NCBI GenBank assembly: GCA_002724505.1 | Contig: PBOV01000107.1 | Span: forward strand, 12,171-24,063 | DNA length: 11,893 nucleotides | From: Rhodospirillaceae bacterium | GTDB lineage: Bacteria > Pseudomonadota > Alphaproteobacteria > MPNO01 > UBA2964 | Direction: 5' to 3' | Shown: piece by piece, positions 1-6,567 of the stretch | Position numbering within the stretch: position 1 is the stretch's first letter | Layout: each line of letters starts with the position of its first letter | Position numbers and translations under genes: made by a program | The notes under the pieces: model-generated | Seen by the model: the letters and a program-made list of their open reading frames with translations, nothing else | Databases searched by the model: none | What the model was told of the DNA's origin: nothing

Positions 1-1056
1 GTCATAAAGGTCGAAGACCCCATATCAGGGGATCCTTTTCGCGGCTGGGGCGCTGCGGATTACTCCGCAACCTTTGGCTCGGTAAACCGCAACAAAAAAA
101 GTATCATTCTTGATCTTAAATCAAGCGAGGGCCTCGCTGCTGCTATCGCGCTGACAGAGGAAGCCGATGTGTTGATCGAAAATTTCCGCCCAGGAACTAT
201 GGACCGTCTCGGTCTCGGCTACGACAAATTATTCGCCCTTAATCCGCGATTAGTCTATTGCTCGGTAACTGGTTTCGGTGGTACGGGCCCCTACGCCGCA
301 CGTCCAGGGTACGATACTGTCGGGCAGGCTATGGGGGGCCTGCTCTCAGTCCTGACCGACCTGGACTCACCCAAAGGCATGGGCATTTCCCTCTCTGATC
401 ACCTCACTGGCATGATGGCCGCATATGGTTGCCTTGGGGCGCTCGCAGCCCGCCAACACACCGGCAAGGGACAGCGTGTAGAAACATCGTTACTTACGTC
501 AACTCTATCTTTTCTTGGTGAAAATGCCGCGCGTTATTTTGAGGAAGGGAAGATCCCCAGCCGCAAGACGCGCACGCAAACCGCTCAGGTCTATTCCTTC
601 GTTGCGGGAGACGGCAAGCCATTCGTCGTCCATCTTTCTTCGCCACCAAAATTCTGGAAGGGACTTTGCAAGGTGGCCGGCCACGAAGAATGGTTTGATG
701 ATGAACGCTTCATCGATAAAGCAAAACGGAGAGCAAATTATGATGAGTTGGAAGGTTTACTAGCCGCAGTGTTTAAAACGGAGACGCGCGAGCATTGGCT
801 AGAACAACTTCTGGAAGAAGATGTACCGTCCGCCCCAATCTACACTTTAGATGAAACGCTAGACGACCCTCAGATACGGCACCTCGGGGTAATCCATGAA
901 GTCCCGCACCCAAAGGTTGGCTCTGTTAAACTGGTTGAAAGTGGTGTTCGAATGTCGGAAACGCCACCAGAAATTCGCACCGCCGCACCCCTTCACGGCG
1001 AGCATACCGAAGAGATTTTAAAGCGCCTAGAAAATAAGGCTGAGGTGGCTAAATGA
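1..1056 (+). CDS. CaiB/BaiF family III CoA-transferase-like protein, 5'-truncated by the window edge; catalytic Asp replaced
   Basis: The frame is open from base 1, where it reads VIKVEDPISGD and then RGWG, the conserved CoA-binding region that normally lies some 30 residues into this family. The true start is therefore outside the window, and 351 residues are present of an expected 380-400. Family landmarks follow in order: IENFRPGTMDRLGLGYD, the Tyr-Cys-Ser-Val-Thr-Gly-Phe-Gly-Gly-Thr-Gly-Pro segment, RPGYD near window codon 100, and GKGQRVETSLLTSTL near codon 160. Family members move CoA between carboxylic acids or racemise 2-methylacyl-CoA in the cytoplasm, using an Asp in the last motif (usually SLLDS or SMQDA). 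Here that position is Thr (ACG at 496-498), so classical transferase chemistry is doubtful. It may be a non-catalytic partner of another CaiB-type subunit or may do different acyl-CoA chemistry. The stop overlaps the next start (ATGA), implying translational coupling with the thiolase-like gene. Family assignment is secure; the reaction is not. Confidence 0.93.
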   Translation, partial: VIKVEDPISGDPFRGWGAADYSATFGSVNRNKKSIILDLKSSEGLAAAIALTEEADVLIENFRPGTMDRLGLGYDKLFALNPRLVYCSVTGFGGTGPYAARPGYDTVGQAMGGLLSVLTDLDSPKGMGISLSDHLTGMMAAYGCLGALAARQHTGKGQRVETSLLTSTLSFLGENAARYFEEGKIPSRKTRTQTAQVYSFVAGDGKPFVVHLSSPPKFWKGLCKVAGHEEWFDDERFIDKAKRRANYDELEGLLAAVFKTETREHWLEQLLEEDVPSAPIYTLDETLDDPQIRHLGVIHEVPHPKVGSVKLVESGVRMSETPPEIRTAAPLHGEHTEEILKRLENKAEVAK

Positions 1057-2234
1057 TAGAACCCTCCACCCATCTGCGAGATAAATATGCCCTCGTTGGT
1101 GCAGGTCACAGCAAATTGGGCAAGGTCCCTGGTGTATCCGCTCAGGGCCTCCTTGAGGAAGCGATGCTCAACGCTCTTGATGACGCTGGTCTCACAACGC
1201 GGGAAGTTGATGGGCTCATCTGTCGCGGGCCTGACGAAATTTATACCTTTCATCAGGTGATGGGAGAAAGACTTGGAATTGATGTTAGCTTTTCTACGAC
1301 CCTAACGAACGGTGGTGCCAGTCAAGTTATGGGGGTAGCCCTCGCCGCGATGGCTATTGATGCCGGAATGGCTAGCTGTGTCCTAGTAGGCTATGGCCGC
1401 GATAACTGGTCACGCGTCCATGCCAATAAAGAAAACCATATGCGAAGCTCAGGACGCCCGCAGCAAATGTATGGAATGGAGTTTGGACCTGAGTTTGGCT
1501 ATTACGGTGCTATCGCCGCGCATGGGTTTGGCGCCCAGCGACATATGCATGAATACGGTACGACCCGCGAACAATTCGGTGCAATTTCGGTCGCTTTCCG
1601 TGATCATGCGATCAAAAATCCTGACGCGGTGATGCAAAAACCTCTAACGATTGAAGATTATCTCGCCGGCCGAATGATTGTGGAGCCGTTCAGCCTATTT
1701 GATTGTTCACTACAAACCGATGCCGCTGGCGCGGTGGTGGTAACATCGACAGAACGGGCCAAAGACTTGCGTCAAAAACCAGTGCTGATCAAAGGTTTTG
1801 GTACCGGCAACAACATCAGCGGCTGGTTTAATGACAATAATATGACCCATACCGGCGCCATCCAGTCGGGCAAAGCTGCCTATAAGATGGCTGGTGTCAG
1901 CCCCATGGATATCGATTATGCACAAATCTATGACTGTTTTACCTATATGGTTTTAGTCCAGCTGGAAGACTACGGTTTTTGTAAAAAAGGCGAGGGCGGC
2001 GAGTTTGTCTCATCAGGGGCCTTGGCGCTTGACGGTATTTTACCGACAAACACTTCCGGCGGCCAACTTTCGGAAGCCCATGTCGAAGGTATGCTGCAAA
2101 TCGTTGAAGGCGTTCGGCAACTACAGGGAATTTACGGTCCAAAAAGGCAGGTTCCAAATGCCGAGATTGGGCTCGTGTCTGGCCATGGCGGGAACACGGT
2201 ATGTGAATCCACACTTATACTTGGGGCAATGTAA
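1053..2234 (+). CDS. SCP-x/thiolase-superfamily protein lacking the nucleophilic Cys (possible Ltp2-like aldolase subunit)
   Basis: This 393-residue cytoplasmic protein is full length for the SCP2/SCP-x thiolase family. The N-terminal half opens with ALVGAGHSKLGK, and the C-terminal half carries YDCFTYMVLVQLEDYGFC (about 293-310), NTSGGQLSEAHVEG (333-346) and SGHGGNTVC (376-384). True thiolases have a nucleophilic Cys near residue 88; here the segment is TTLTNGGASQVMG with no Cys. The C-terminal catalytic Cys is also gone (SGHGG). The GHP-motif His is kept as His343 in SEAHVEG. Tyr293 stands where thiolases have the NEAF Asn. Relatives of this kind paired with DUF35 proteins include Ltp2, which works with ChsH2 as a retro-aldolase on steroid side-chain acyl-CoAs. 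The next gene encodes a DUF35 protein, so a thiolase-like/DUF35 complex is a reasonable inference. The ATG at 1053 overlaps the preceding stop. A condensing or thiolytic enzyme cannot be excluded. Confidence 0.93.
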   Translation: MIEPSTHLRDKYALVGAGHSKLGKVPGVSAQGLLEEAMLNALDDAGLTTREVDGLICRGPDEIYTFHQVMGERLGIDVSFSTTLTNGGASQVMGVALAAMAIDAGMASCVLVGYGRDNWSRVHANKENHMRSSGRPQQMYGMEFGPEFGYYGAIAAHGFGAQRHMHEYGTTREQFGAISVAFRDHAIKNPDAVMQKPLTIEDYLAGRMIVEPFSLFDCSLQTDAAGAVVVTSTERAKDLRQKPVLIKGFGTGNNISGWFNDNNMTHTGAIQSGKAAYKMAGVSPMDIDYAQIYDCFTYMVLVQLEDYGFCKKGEGGEFVSSGALALDGILPTNTSGGQLSEAHVEGMLQIVEGVRQLQGIYGPKRQVPNAEIGLVSGHGGNTVCESTLILGAM

Positions 2235-2644
2235 TGTCGGATAATTACAAGAAAGCTATGCCCGTTCCCGGGCCAGAGTCCGTTCCCTTCTGGGAGGGTG
2301 CCAAGAACCACCAGCTAATGGCCCAAAAATGCTTGCGATGCCATCACCACTGGTTTCCGCCGTCATCAGTCTGCACGTCCTGCGGTAGCAGGGATATCGA
2401 ATGGGTTGTGTTGTCGGGCAAGGGAACTGTTTTTAGTTTTGTTGTCTTTCACCGTCTTTACCACAAAGGGTGGGACGGCGAGATACCCTACGTTGTCGGA
2501 GTTATCGAACTGAAAGAAGGCGCTCGGATGCTTAGCAACATTATTGGAGTTCCGGTAGAAAACGTCAAATGTGACATGCCGGTAGAGGTAGTGTTCGACG
2601 ACGTTACAGAGAAATTGACCCTACCTAAGTTCAAACCGGTTTAG
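2234..2644 (+). CDS. DUF35 zinc-ribbon/OB-fold protein, probable acyl-CoA-binding partner of the thiolase-like protein
   Basis: This 136-residue protein has the two-part DUF35 layout. An N-terminal helix with PFWEGAK (18-24) leads into a rubredoxin-like zinc ribbon with Cys33, Cys36, Cys47 and Cys50 (CLRC, then CTSCG). A C-terminal OB-fold runs from about residue 55 and includes SGKGTVFSFVVFH and PYVVGVIELKEG. DUF35 proteins are known partners of thiolase-fold enzymes: as ChsH2 with Ltp2, and as the bridge between thiolase and HMG-CoA synthase in archaea. In those complexes they bind or channel the acyl-CoA. The ATG shares one base with the preceding TAA (TAATG), so the two products are probably made in fixed ratio. 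The last 14 bases overlap the convergent transporter gene through a palindrome. The fold is certain; the partnership is inferred from gene order. Confidence 0.94.
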   Translation: MSDNYKKAMPVPGPESVPFWEGAKNHQLMAQKCLRCHHHWFPPSSVCTSCGSRDIEWVVLSGKGTVFSFVVFHRLYHKGWDGEIPYVVGVIELKEGARMLSNIIGVPVENVKCDMPVEVVFDDVTEKLTLPKFKPV

Positions 2645-3842
2645 CTGCCTTCTCAGAACTATCATCCGTCAAAAACCAAAAAGCTAACGCGCTCCCGATT
2701 ACACAACATGCTATAATATAAGCCATCGGTGACGCCGTCCCATCATGAAAATATCCAACCAGCGCGCCAACTACCGCACCCGTTCCAAACCTAACAAAGC
2801 CAAGCATTGCTGACGCCGTGCCCGCTAAATGTGGAAAATATTCCATTGCCCCAGCGGTCGCATTGGCATTCACCATGTTGTGGGGCATCATAAAAATGAC
2901 TACAGGAATAACGACACCAAACAAACCAAAACCGCCGTAGACCACGCTGATAACGAGCGCGAAGCCACCGAACAAGGCGATAGTCGTTCCCACAGCAAGC
3001 ATCCGACGCACACCAAACCTGATCACTAGGCGGCTATTTAGATAAGAGCCAATCATGATAGCAAATACGTTCAAACCGAATAGAATTCCAAAATCCTCAG
3101 GCGGCACTCCAAAAAGATCAATGTAAATGAACGGCGTACCAGAAAGCTGAGCGAACATCGTCGCAAAAGAGAGCCCGCCGCAGATCATGTAACCCGCGGC
3201 CCGCCGGTGACACAAGACAACTCCGTAATCACGCATAGCTCTTTTTATCGTTGATTTCGTCCGTTTCTCGGGCGGGTGTGTTTCTGGAAGCTTCATGACA
3301 CCGAGGATGAAGGCAACAACGCCGGATGCGAAAAGTACCCAGAAGATTAACCGCCAATCATCGAAAAACTTTAACAAATAGCCACCGACAAAAGGTGCAA
3401 TCAACGCTGCCAGCGATGGGATCAGGAGCATCAACGATAAGGCCCTAGCGCCTTCTAGCTTATCAAAAAGGTCACGGATAATTGCACGCGACAGAACAAT
3501 GCCCGCAGCACCCCCTATTGCCTGAAAGAGCCTGGCAAGAATCAGTTCGTCAATTGTGTCGGCAAACACACAAAGAATGCTGGCTAATGCGTAAATCCCG
3601 ATACCGACTAACAGGACTTTACGGCGACCCAATCGATCAGAGACCGGTCCATAAACCAACTGACCCGCTCCAAAAGCGATTGTAAATGCACTGAGCGTCA
3701 ATTGTGCCTTACCTGGCGTTGTCCTGAAGAAGTCAACCAGCTCTGGCAAAGCTGGTAAATACATGTCCATAGACAAGGGACCGAAGGCGGTCAAAATTCC
3801 GAGGACAATCAGAACAGCGGCGCCAGTTGCAGAACTAGACAT
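2631..3842 (-). CDS. Bcr/CflA-type major facilitator superfamily drug/metabolite exporter
   Basis: The product is a 403-residue inner-membrane protein with alternating hydrophobic segments, as expected for 12 transmembrane helices. The first helix leads into LSMDMYLPALPE (about 24-35), the Bcr/CflA hallmark. Next come MFS motif A as GPVSDRLGRRK (65-75) and the Arg-rich helix motif RLFQAIGGAAGIVLSRAI (104-121) followed by IRD. Members are proton-driven exporters of drugs such as bicyclomycin and chloramphenicol, or of cysteine-type metabolites; the substrate here cannot be read. I chose the ATG at 3842. A TTG five codons upstream (3857) is in frame, but neither start has a strong ribosome-binding site. 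The gene lies downstream of the GMC gene on the same strand with about 205 bases between them, so it probably has its own promoter. It may export a toxic intermediate of the neighbouring catabolic genes, which is inference from position only. Confidence 0.93.
   Translation of the reverse strand: MSSSATGAAVLIVLGILTAFGPLSMDMYLPALPELVDFFRTTPGKAQLTLSAFTIAFGAGQLVYGPVSDRLGRRKVLLVGIGIYALASILCVFADTIDELILARLFQAIGGAAGIVLSRAIIRDLFDKLEGARALSLMLLIPSLAALIAPFVGGYLLKFFDDWRLIFWVLFASGVVAFILGVMKLPETHPPEKRTKSTIKRAMRDYGVVLCHRRAAGYMICGGLSFATMFAQLSGTPFIYIDLFGVPPEDFGILFGLNVFAIMIGSYLNSRLVIRFGVRRMLAVGTTIALFGGFALVISVVYGGFGLFGVVIPVVIFMMPHNMVNANATAGAMEYFPHLAGTASAMLGFVRFGTGAVVGALVGYFHDGTASPMAYIIACCVIGSALAFWFLTDDSSEKAAKPV
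2633..2642. repeat. 10-bp perfect palindrome encoding Lys-Pro-Val at the end of both convergent genes
   Basis: AAACCGGTTT lies inside the 14-bp overlap of the DUF35 gene and the MFS gene. It is read in the same register from both strands as AAA CCG GTT, so both proteins end in Lys-Pro-Val. The plus-strand stop TAG (2642-2644) and minus-strand stop TGA (2633-2631) flank it. No T-tract follows on either side, so it is not a classic bidirectional terminator. Confidence 0.85.
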
Positions 3843-4047
3843 AAAACTTACTACCAATAAACCGGCGGTTAAGCAGAGCGCTCAGCCTAACCTGTTGAGA
3901 AAAAGATCCCACAAATTCAAATGCGAGGCGCTGGATGCCGCGATGCGAACGGAAAGGATTGTGGAACCTTATAGCGCAGAAATAGAGCGATCGCCATCCG
4001 CGCTGCAGATATCATTAAAAATGTCTGTTTGGTAAAGCGCCGGCCTA
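3843..4047. other. 205-bp intergenic gap upstream of the MFS gene, no gene seen
   Basis: The gap must hold the end of the GMC transcript and any promoter for the transporter. On the minus strand a TATAAG hexamer (3968-3973) is a possible -10 box, but no convincing -35 lies at the right distance. Short palindromes occur (GAGCGCTC near 3877-3884, GCGATCGC at 3987-3994), both small enough to be chance. The plus-strand reading frame through here is an antisense extension of the transporter gene and has no family features. Confidence 0.4.
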
Positions 4048-5760
4048 TTATTCAGATAGAATTGCACTAGCCACTTTCTCTCCGAGCATTATGGTCGGAA
4101 GATTGGTGTTAGCGCACGGGACCATAGGCATTATAGAGGCATCGCAAATCCGCAAGCCACCAACACCATAGACCCGGCCGGAAGAATCTGTCACCGCTCC
4201 GGGGTCATCTTCTGCGCCCATCCGACAGGTACAAGAAGCATGCCAGTGCCCTACTACAGTCGATCTTATCCACTGCTCTACAACCGAACGATCGGACAAG
4301 AGATCATCTATAGCAGGTCCATCAGCGATCAAATTTTTGATGATCAATTTTCGAGCCACCGGCAGAATATCCATCACCTGTCCCGCTACCCAGGTCTGAA
4401 ACTTGTTCCATGGACTATAGACAGCAATTTTACGAGCGAGCGGGCTATAGCTAATTGGAAAAATTTCGTGAACTGCGTCGCGGATCACCTGATTCTGATG
4501 CAGCTTTATCGCCATGCGGGTCCCCATCACCAATCGTTCAAGATCACGCCAATCAGAACACATATCAAAATCAACGTCAGGACGAGCAGTTGGGTCGGTA
4601 GATTTAAGTCTAACCTCGCCAGTAGAGTAAGACCTATTCACCCAGATCATGACCAACCCGAGACGAGATCCGACATCATGCCAGGCGGCCTTATTGGTCG
4701 GCACCAGATACATATCGCCCTCGGGTATGCCATCCAGACCAGATGACCATCTCAGACCAGCCAGCATCTGCCGCCTTAATCCTGAGGTTAAACGCGCCCC
4801 TTGCTTCATATAAGAGCCAAAATTAACTCCGGGGTGTTCCATCAAATGCTTGCCAACGCCGCGACGGTCCACCACAACATCAATTCCCAATGCCGATAAC
4901 TCTTCCGCCGGACCAATACCTGATCGCAACAGCATTGTCGGTGACTGCAGAGCACCAGCACTGACGATAACTTCGTTCGCCCAAACATCTATCTCGCCAT
5001 CGGGCCGGCGGACGCGAACACCCACCACCTTACGTCCTTTAAAAAGTAAATGCTGAACCGTGGCCTGACCGACAATTGAGAAGTTCTTTCTCGCCCTCAC
5101 TTCGCTGGTCAGGTACGCCGTCGCCGCCGAAACCCTTTGATCATCAATATTATTGATGGATAAAGGAAAATATCCATCTGAGAACACACCATTCTGATCC
5201 CCAATATTTTTCCAGCCACTTTCCTCAACCGCATGCATGACCGCACTCGTATAACCGGGCCACTCATCTTGAAACAATCGCCGGATACCAATCGGTCCCC
5301 CGACATTATGTAACGGCCCCTGAAAGTCACGATCGCTTTCAAGCTTTTTAAAAAACGGCAAAACACCGTCCCAACCCCAACCTTTCGCGCCCTTTGCTTC
5401 CCACTCATCGTAATCCGTTGGCAGCCCGCGGTTAGCGCACATCCCATTAATTGACGATCCTCCGCCCATAACACGACCTGCGGTATAGCGCGGGCGTTTC
5501 CGTTCATCTGCAGCATTACTGGGTTTAGGTTGGAAGGCAGCCGTAAAACCTGCCCACGTAAACCTTGGGTTACTGTGGGCCGTACCTGCAAAACTGTCGA
5601 GCAGTTCCGGCGGGACACGCCCAGGGGGGTGATCCTCCCCCGCTTCGAGTAATAATACGTTGTTCGACGAGTGCTCACTCAGACGAGCCGCAAGAACACA
5701 ACCCGCAGAGCCACCGCCGACAATCACATAGTCATATTTAAGAGCTACAAAGTCAGACAT
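4048..5760 (-). CDS. GMC-family FAD-dependent alcohol dehydrogenase/oxidase (choline dehydrogenase-like), copy 1
   Basis: This 570-residue protein has the glucose-methanol-choline oxidoreductase layout. The N-terminal FAD-binding Rossmann motif reads YDYVIVGGGSAGCVLAARLSE (split at about residues 10-30), followed by LLLEAGE. GMC signature 1 is GRVMGGGSSINGM (95-107) and signature 2 is GALQSPTMLLRSGIG (269-283). The C-terminal catalytic region has HWHASCTCRMG, with active-site His507 as the likely base, and CANTNLPT, with Asn553. Family members oxidise primary alcohols to aldehydes using FAD. No signal peptide is visible, so it is probably cytoplasmic and more likely a dehydrogenase than a secreted oxidase. 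I chose the ATG at 5760. An in-frame GTG at 5784 would add 8 residues, and neither start has a good Shine-Dalgarno sequence. The GFA gene ends about 30 bases upstream on the same strand, suggesting one transcript. A paralogue lies at the right edge. Confidence 0.94.
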   Translation of the reverse strand: MSDFVALKYDYVIVGGGSAGCVLAARLSEHSSNNVLLLEAGEDHPPGRVPPELLDSFAGTAHSNPRFTWAGFTAAFQPKPSNAADERKRPRYTAGRVMGGGSSINGMCANRGLPTDYDEWEAKGAKGWGWDGVLPFFKKLESDRDFQGPLHNVGGPIGIRRLFQDEWPGYTSAVMHAVEESGWKNIGDQNGVFSDGYFPLSINNIDDQRVSAATAYLTSEVRARKNFSIVGQATVQHLLFKGRKVVGVRVRRPDGEIDVWANEVIVSAGALQSPTMLLRSGIGPAEELSALGIDVVVDRRGVGKHLMEHPGVNFGSYMKQGARLTSGLRRQMLAGLRWSSGLDGIPEGDMYLVPTNKAAWHDVGSRLGLVMIWVNRSYSTGEVRLKSTDPTARPDVDFDMCSDWRDLERLVMGTRMAIKLHQNQVIRDAVHEIFPISYSPLARKIAVYSPWNKFQTWVAGQVMDILPVARKLIIKNLIADGPAIDDLLSDRSVVEQWIRSTVVGHWHASCTCRMGAEDDPGAVTDSSGRVYGVGGLRICDASIMPMVPCANTNLPTIMLGEKVASAILSE

Positions 5761-5790
5761 AAAATCTTTTATCTTTTCGCACACGAAGCT

Positions 5791-6204
5791 TTATCTTGGG
5801 CGACCTTTTTCAAATTTTTTAGTGAAATCTAAAGGCGGCGTGTAGGGTAATGCCTTGGACGTGAAGACCTCGATCTGGGGTTTAATATCTCCCACATCAT
5901 CGATAGTCCCGATCTTAATATTCTTCACGCCAACCGCACTTGACCCATAGCCAAAAAGCTGTGAGCCACATTTGCCACAAAATTCCTTAGTCATTGTGCT
6001 GCCGCTGTCTGCTCTGTGTTGAAAGGTATTGGTTTCGCCTTGTAAGACCCTTAGATCTTCTTCATTAACAAATAAATTCGTCGCGAAAGCGGAACACGTC
6101 GCGCGACGGCAATCATCGCAGTGACATTGGGCAACCCTAACCAGTTCGCCATTGACTTCATATCGAACTGCCCCGCAAAGACACCCGCCGGAAAACTCTG
6201 CCAT
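5791..6204 (-). CDS. GFA-fold (glutathione-dependent formaldehyde-activating enzyme-like) zinc protein
   Basis: The 137-residue product has the GFA zinc-binding pattern in order: Cys8 and Cys10 in GGCLCGAVRYEV, Cys27, Cys29 and Cys32 in QCHCDDCRRA, and Cys76 and Cys79 in FCGKCGSQLF. These supply the seven cysteines of the family's zinc sites. The founding member, Gfa of Paracoccus, was linked to S-hydroxymethylglutathione formation, but most small GFA proteins have no proven reaction, so only the fold is claimed. The ATG at 6204 is supported by an AGAGGA ribosome-binding site seven bases upstream on the minus strand. It is the first gene of a probable two-gene unit with the GMC enzyme. An alcohol-oxidising partner making an aldehyde beside a GFA protein would make sense for aldehyde or formaldehyde handling, but this is inference. 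Confidence 0.92.
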   Translation of the reverse strand: MAEFSGGCLCGAVRYEVNGELVRVAQCHCDDCRRATCSAFATNLFVNEEDLRVLQGETNTFQHRADSGSTMTKEFCGKCGSQLFGYGSSAVGVKNIKIGTIDDVGDIKPQIEVFTSKALPYTPPLDFTKKFEKGRPR

Positions 6205-6221
6205 TGTTAATCCTCTTTAGA

Positions 6222-6266
6222 TGTTATTCAGTGAGGTCTATCGCATCACGGTTTAAAACTTATATC
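6222..6266 (-). promoter_or_regulatory. weak candidate sigma-70-type promoter for the GFA-GMC unit
   Basis: On the minus strand TTGATA (5 of 6 to the -35 consensus, about 6260-6265) is followed after 17 bases by TGCGAT (3 of 6 to the -10 consensus). It is placed about 40-60 bases before the GFA start. The -10 match is poor, so this is only a candidate. Confidence 0.22.
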
Positions 6267-6280
6267 AACAAGATCTCTCA

Positions 6281-6343
6281 CCCCTACCCCTTGTGGGATC
6301 AATACAATCCTGTGAAATTACACTAAACTTATGGGGTAGAGGG
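6281..6343 (+). promoter_or_regulatory. inverted repeat that could mask the ribosome-binding site of the AtzG-like gene
   Basis: CCCCTACCCC (6281-6290) is complementary to GGGGTAGAGGG (6333-6343), giving ten base pairs with one bulged A (6340) around a 42-base loop. The right arm contains the AGAGGG Shine-Dalgarno sequence (6338-6343), which sits five bases before the ATG at 6349. If the transcript starts upstream of 6281, the stem would hide the ribosome-binding site. If it starts within the loop, the repeat could instead be a DNA operator. A TACAAT hexamer at 6303-6308 makes the second option possible. Confidence 0.35.
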
Positions 6344-6348
6344 CAACT

Positions 6349-6567
6349 ATGACAGTAGGTAAGAAACCAACCAAGGACGATGAAAAAATTTTTGAAGGAC
6401 TGATTGGGGCTTCTGGTGTTCCCGTTTCAAATCAAGAAAAGAGCGATCTCCGGAAAGCTTATTCATCTTTAATGACTCTAGCAAAAAAGACGCGAAAACC
6501 GGGCCGGGGTTGGGATGTCCGTATGCTTCCGGTCTATTCGCCAAAGCCACCCAAAGGATCAAAATGA
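6349..6567 (+). CDS. small AtzG/GatC-like protein, putative accessory subunit of the adjoining amidase
   Basis: This 72-residue protein is hydrophilic and has no signal peptide or membrane segment. Its layout is a helical N-terminal half (about 8-50, including GVPVSNQEKSDLRKAYSSL) followed by a short extended tail with MLPVYSPKP (59-67). That layout resembles AtzG-type proteins (DUF4089/GatC-like), in which two helices are followed by a tail ending in a PVF-x-P-type motif, and which form a tight complex with the amidase AtzE. The gene position also fits: the stop TGA (6565-6567) overlaps the amidase ATG (6564) by four bases. The start is supported by AGAGGG five bases upstream. The likely role is to stabilise or complete the amidase, as GatC does for GatA. 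Sequence similarity is faint by eye, and the match rests on length, layout and gene order. Confidence 0.72.
   Translation: MTVGKKPTKDDEKIFEGLIGASGVPVSNQEKSDLRKAYSSLMTLAKKTRKPGRGWDVRMLPVYSPKPPKGSK

Noticed and set aside
3763..4035. 90-codon plus-strand frame running from the transporter gene into the intergenic gap
   Set aside because: Mostly antisense to the transporter's N-terminal coding region, of low-complexity composition, with no supporting start signal.
4240..4746. 168-codon open frame on the plus strand
   Set aside because: It lies wholly antisense to the GMC copy 1 gene, has no family features and no ribosome-binding site; the GMC frame explains the region.
5109..5678. 189-codon alternative frame on the minus strand inside GMC copy 1
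   Set aside because: It is a shifted frame within a gene with clear FAD and GMC motifs. Its product is rich in Arg and Ser without recognisable motifs.
6331..6339. Minimal upstream frame ATG-GGG-TAG before the AtzG-like gene
   Set aside because: One sense codon after the start and no ribosome-binding site; most likely chance within the inverted repeat arm.
6510..6563. Longer N-terminus for the amidase starting at 6510
   Set aside because: The extra 18 residues overlap the AtzG-like gene and do not resemble amidase N-termini; the ATG at 6564 has a good ribosome-binding site and the four-base overlap.
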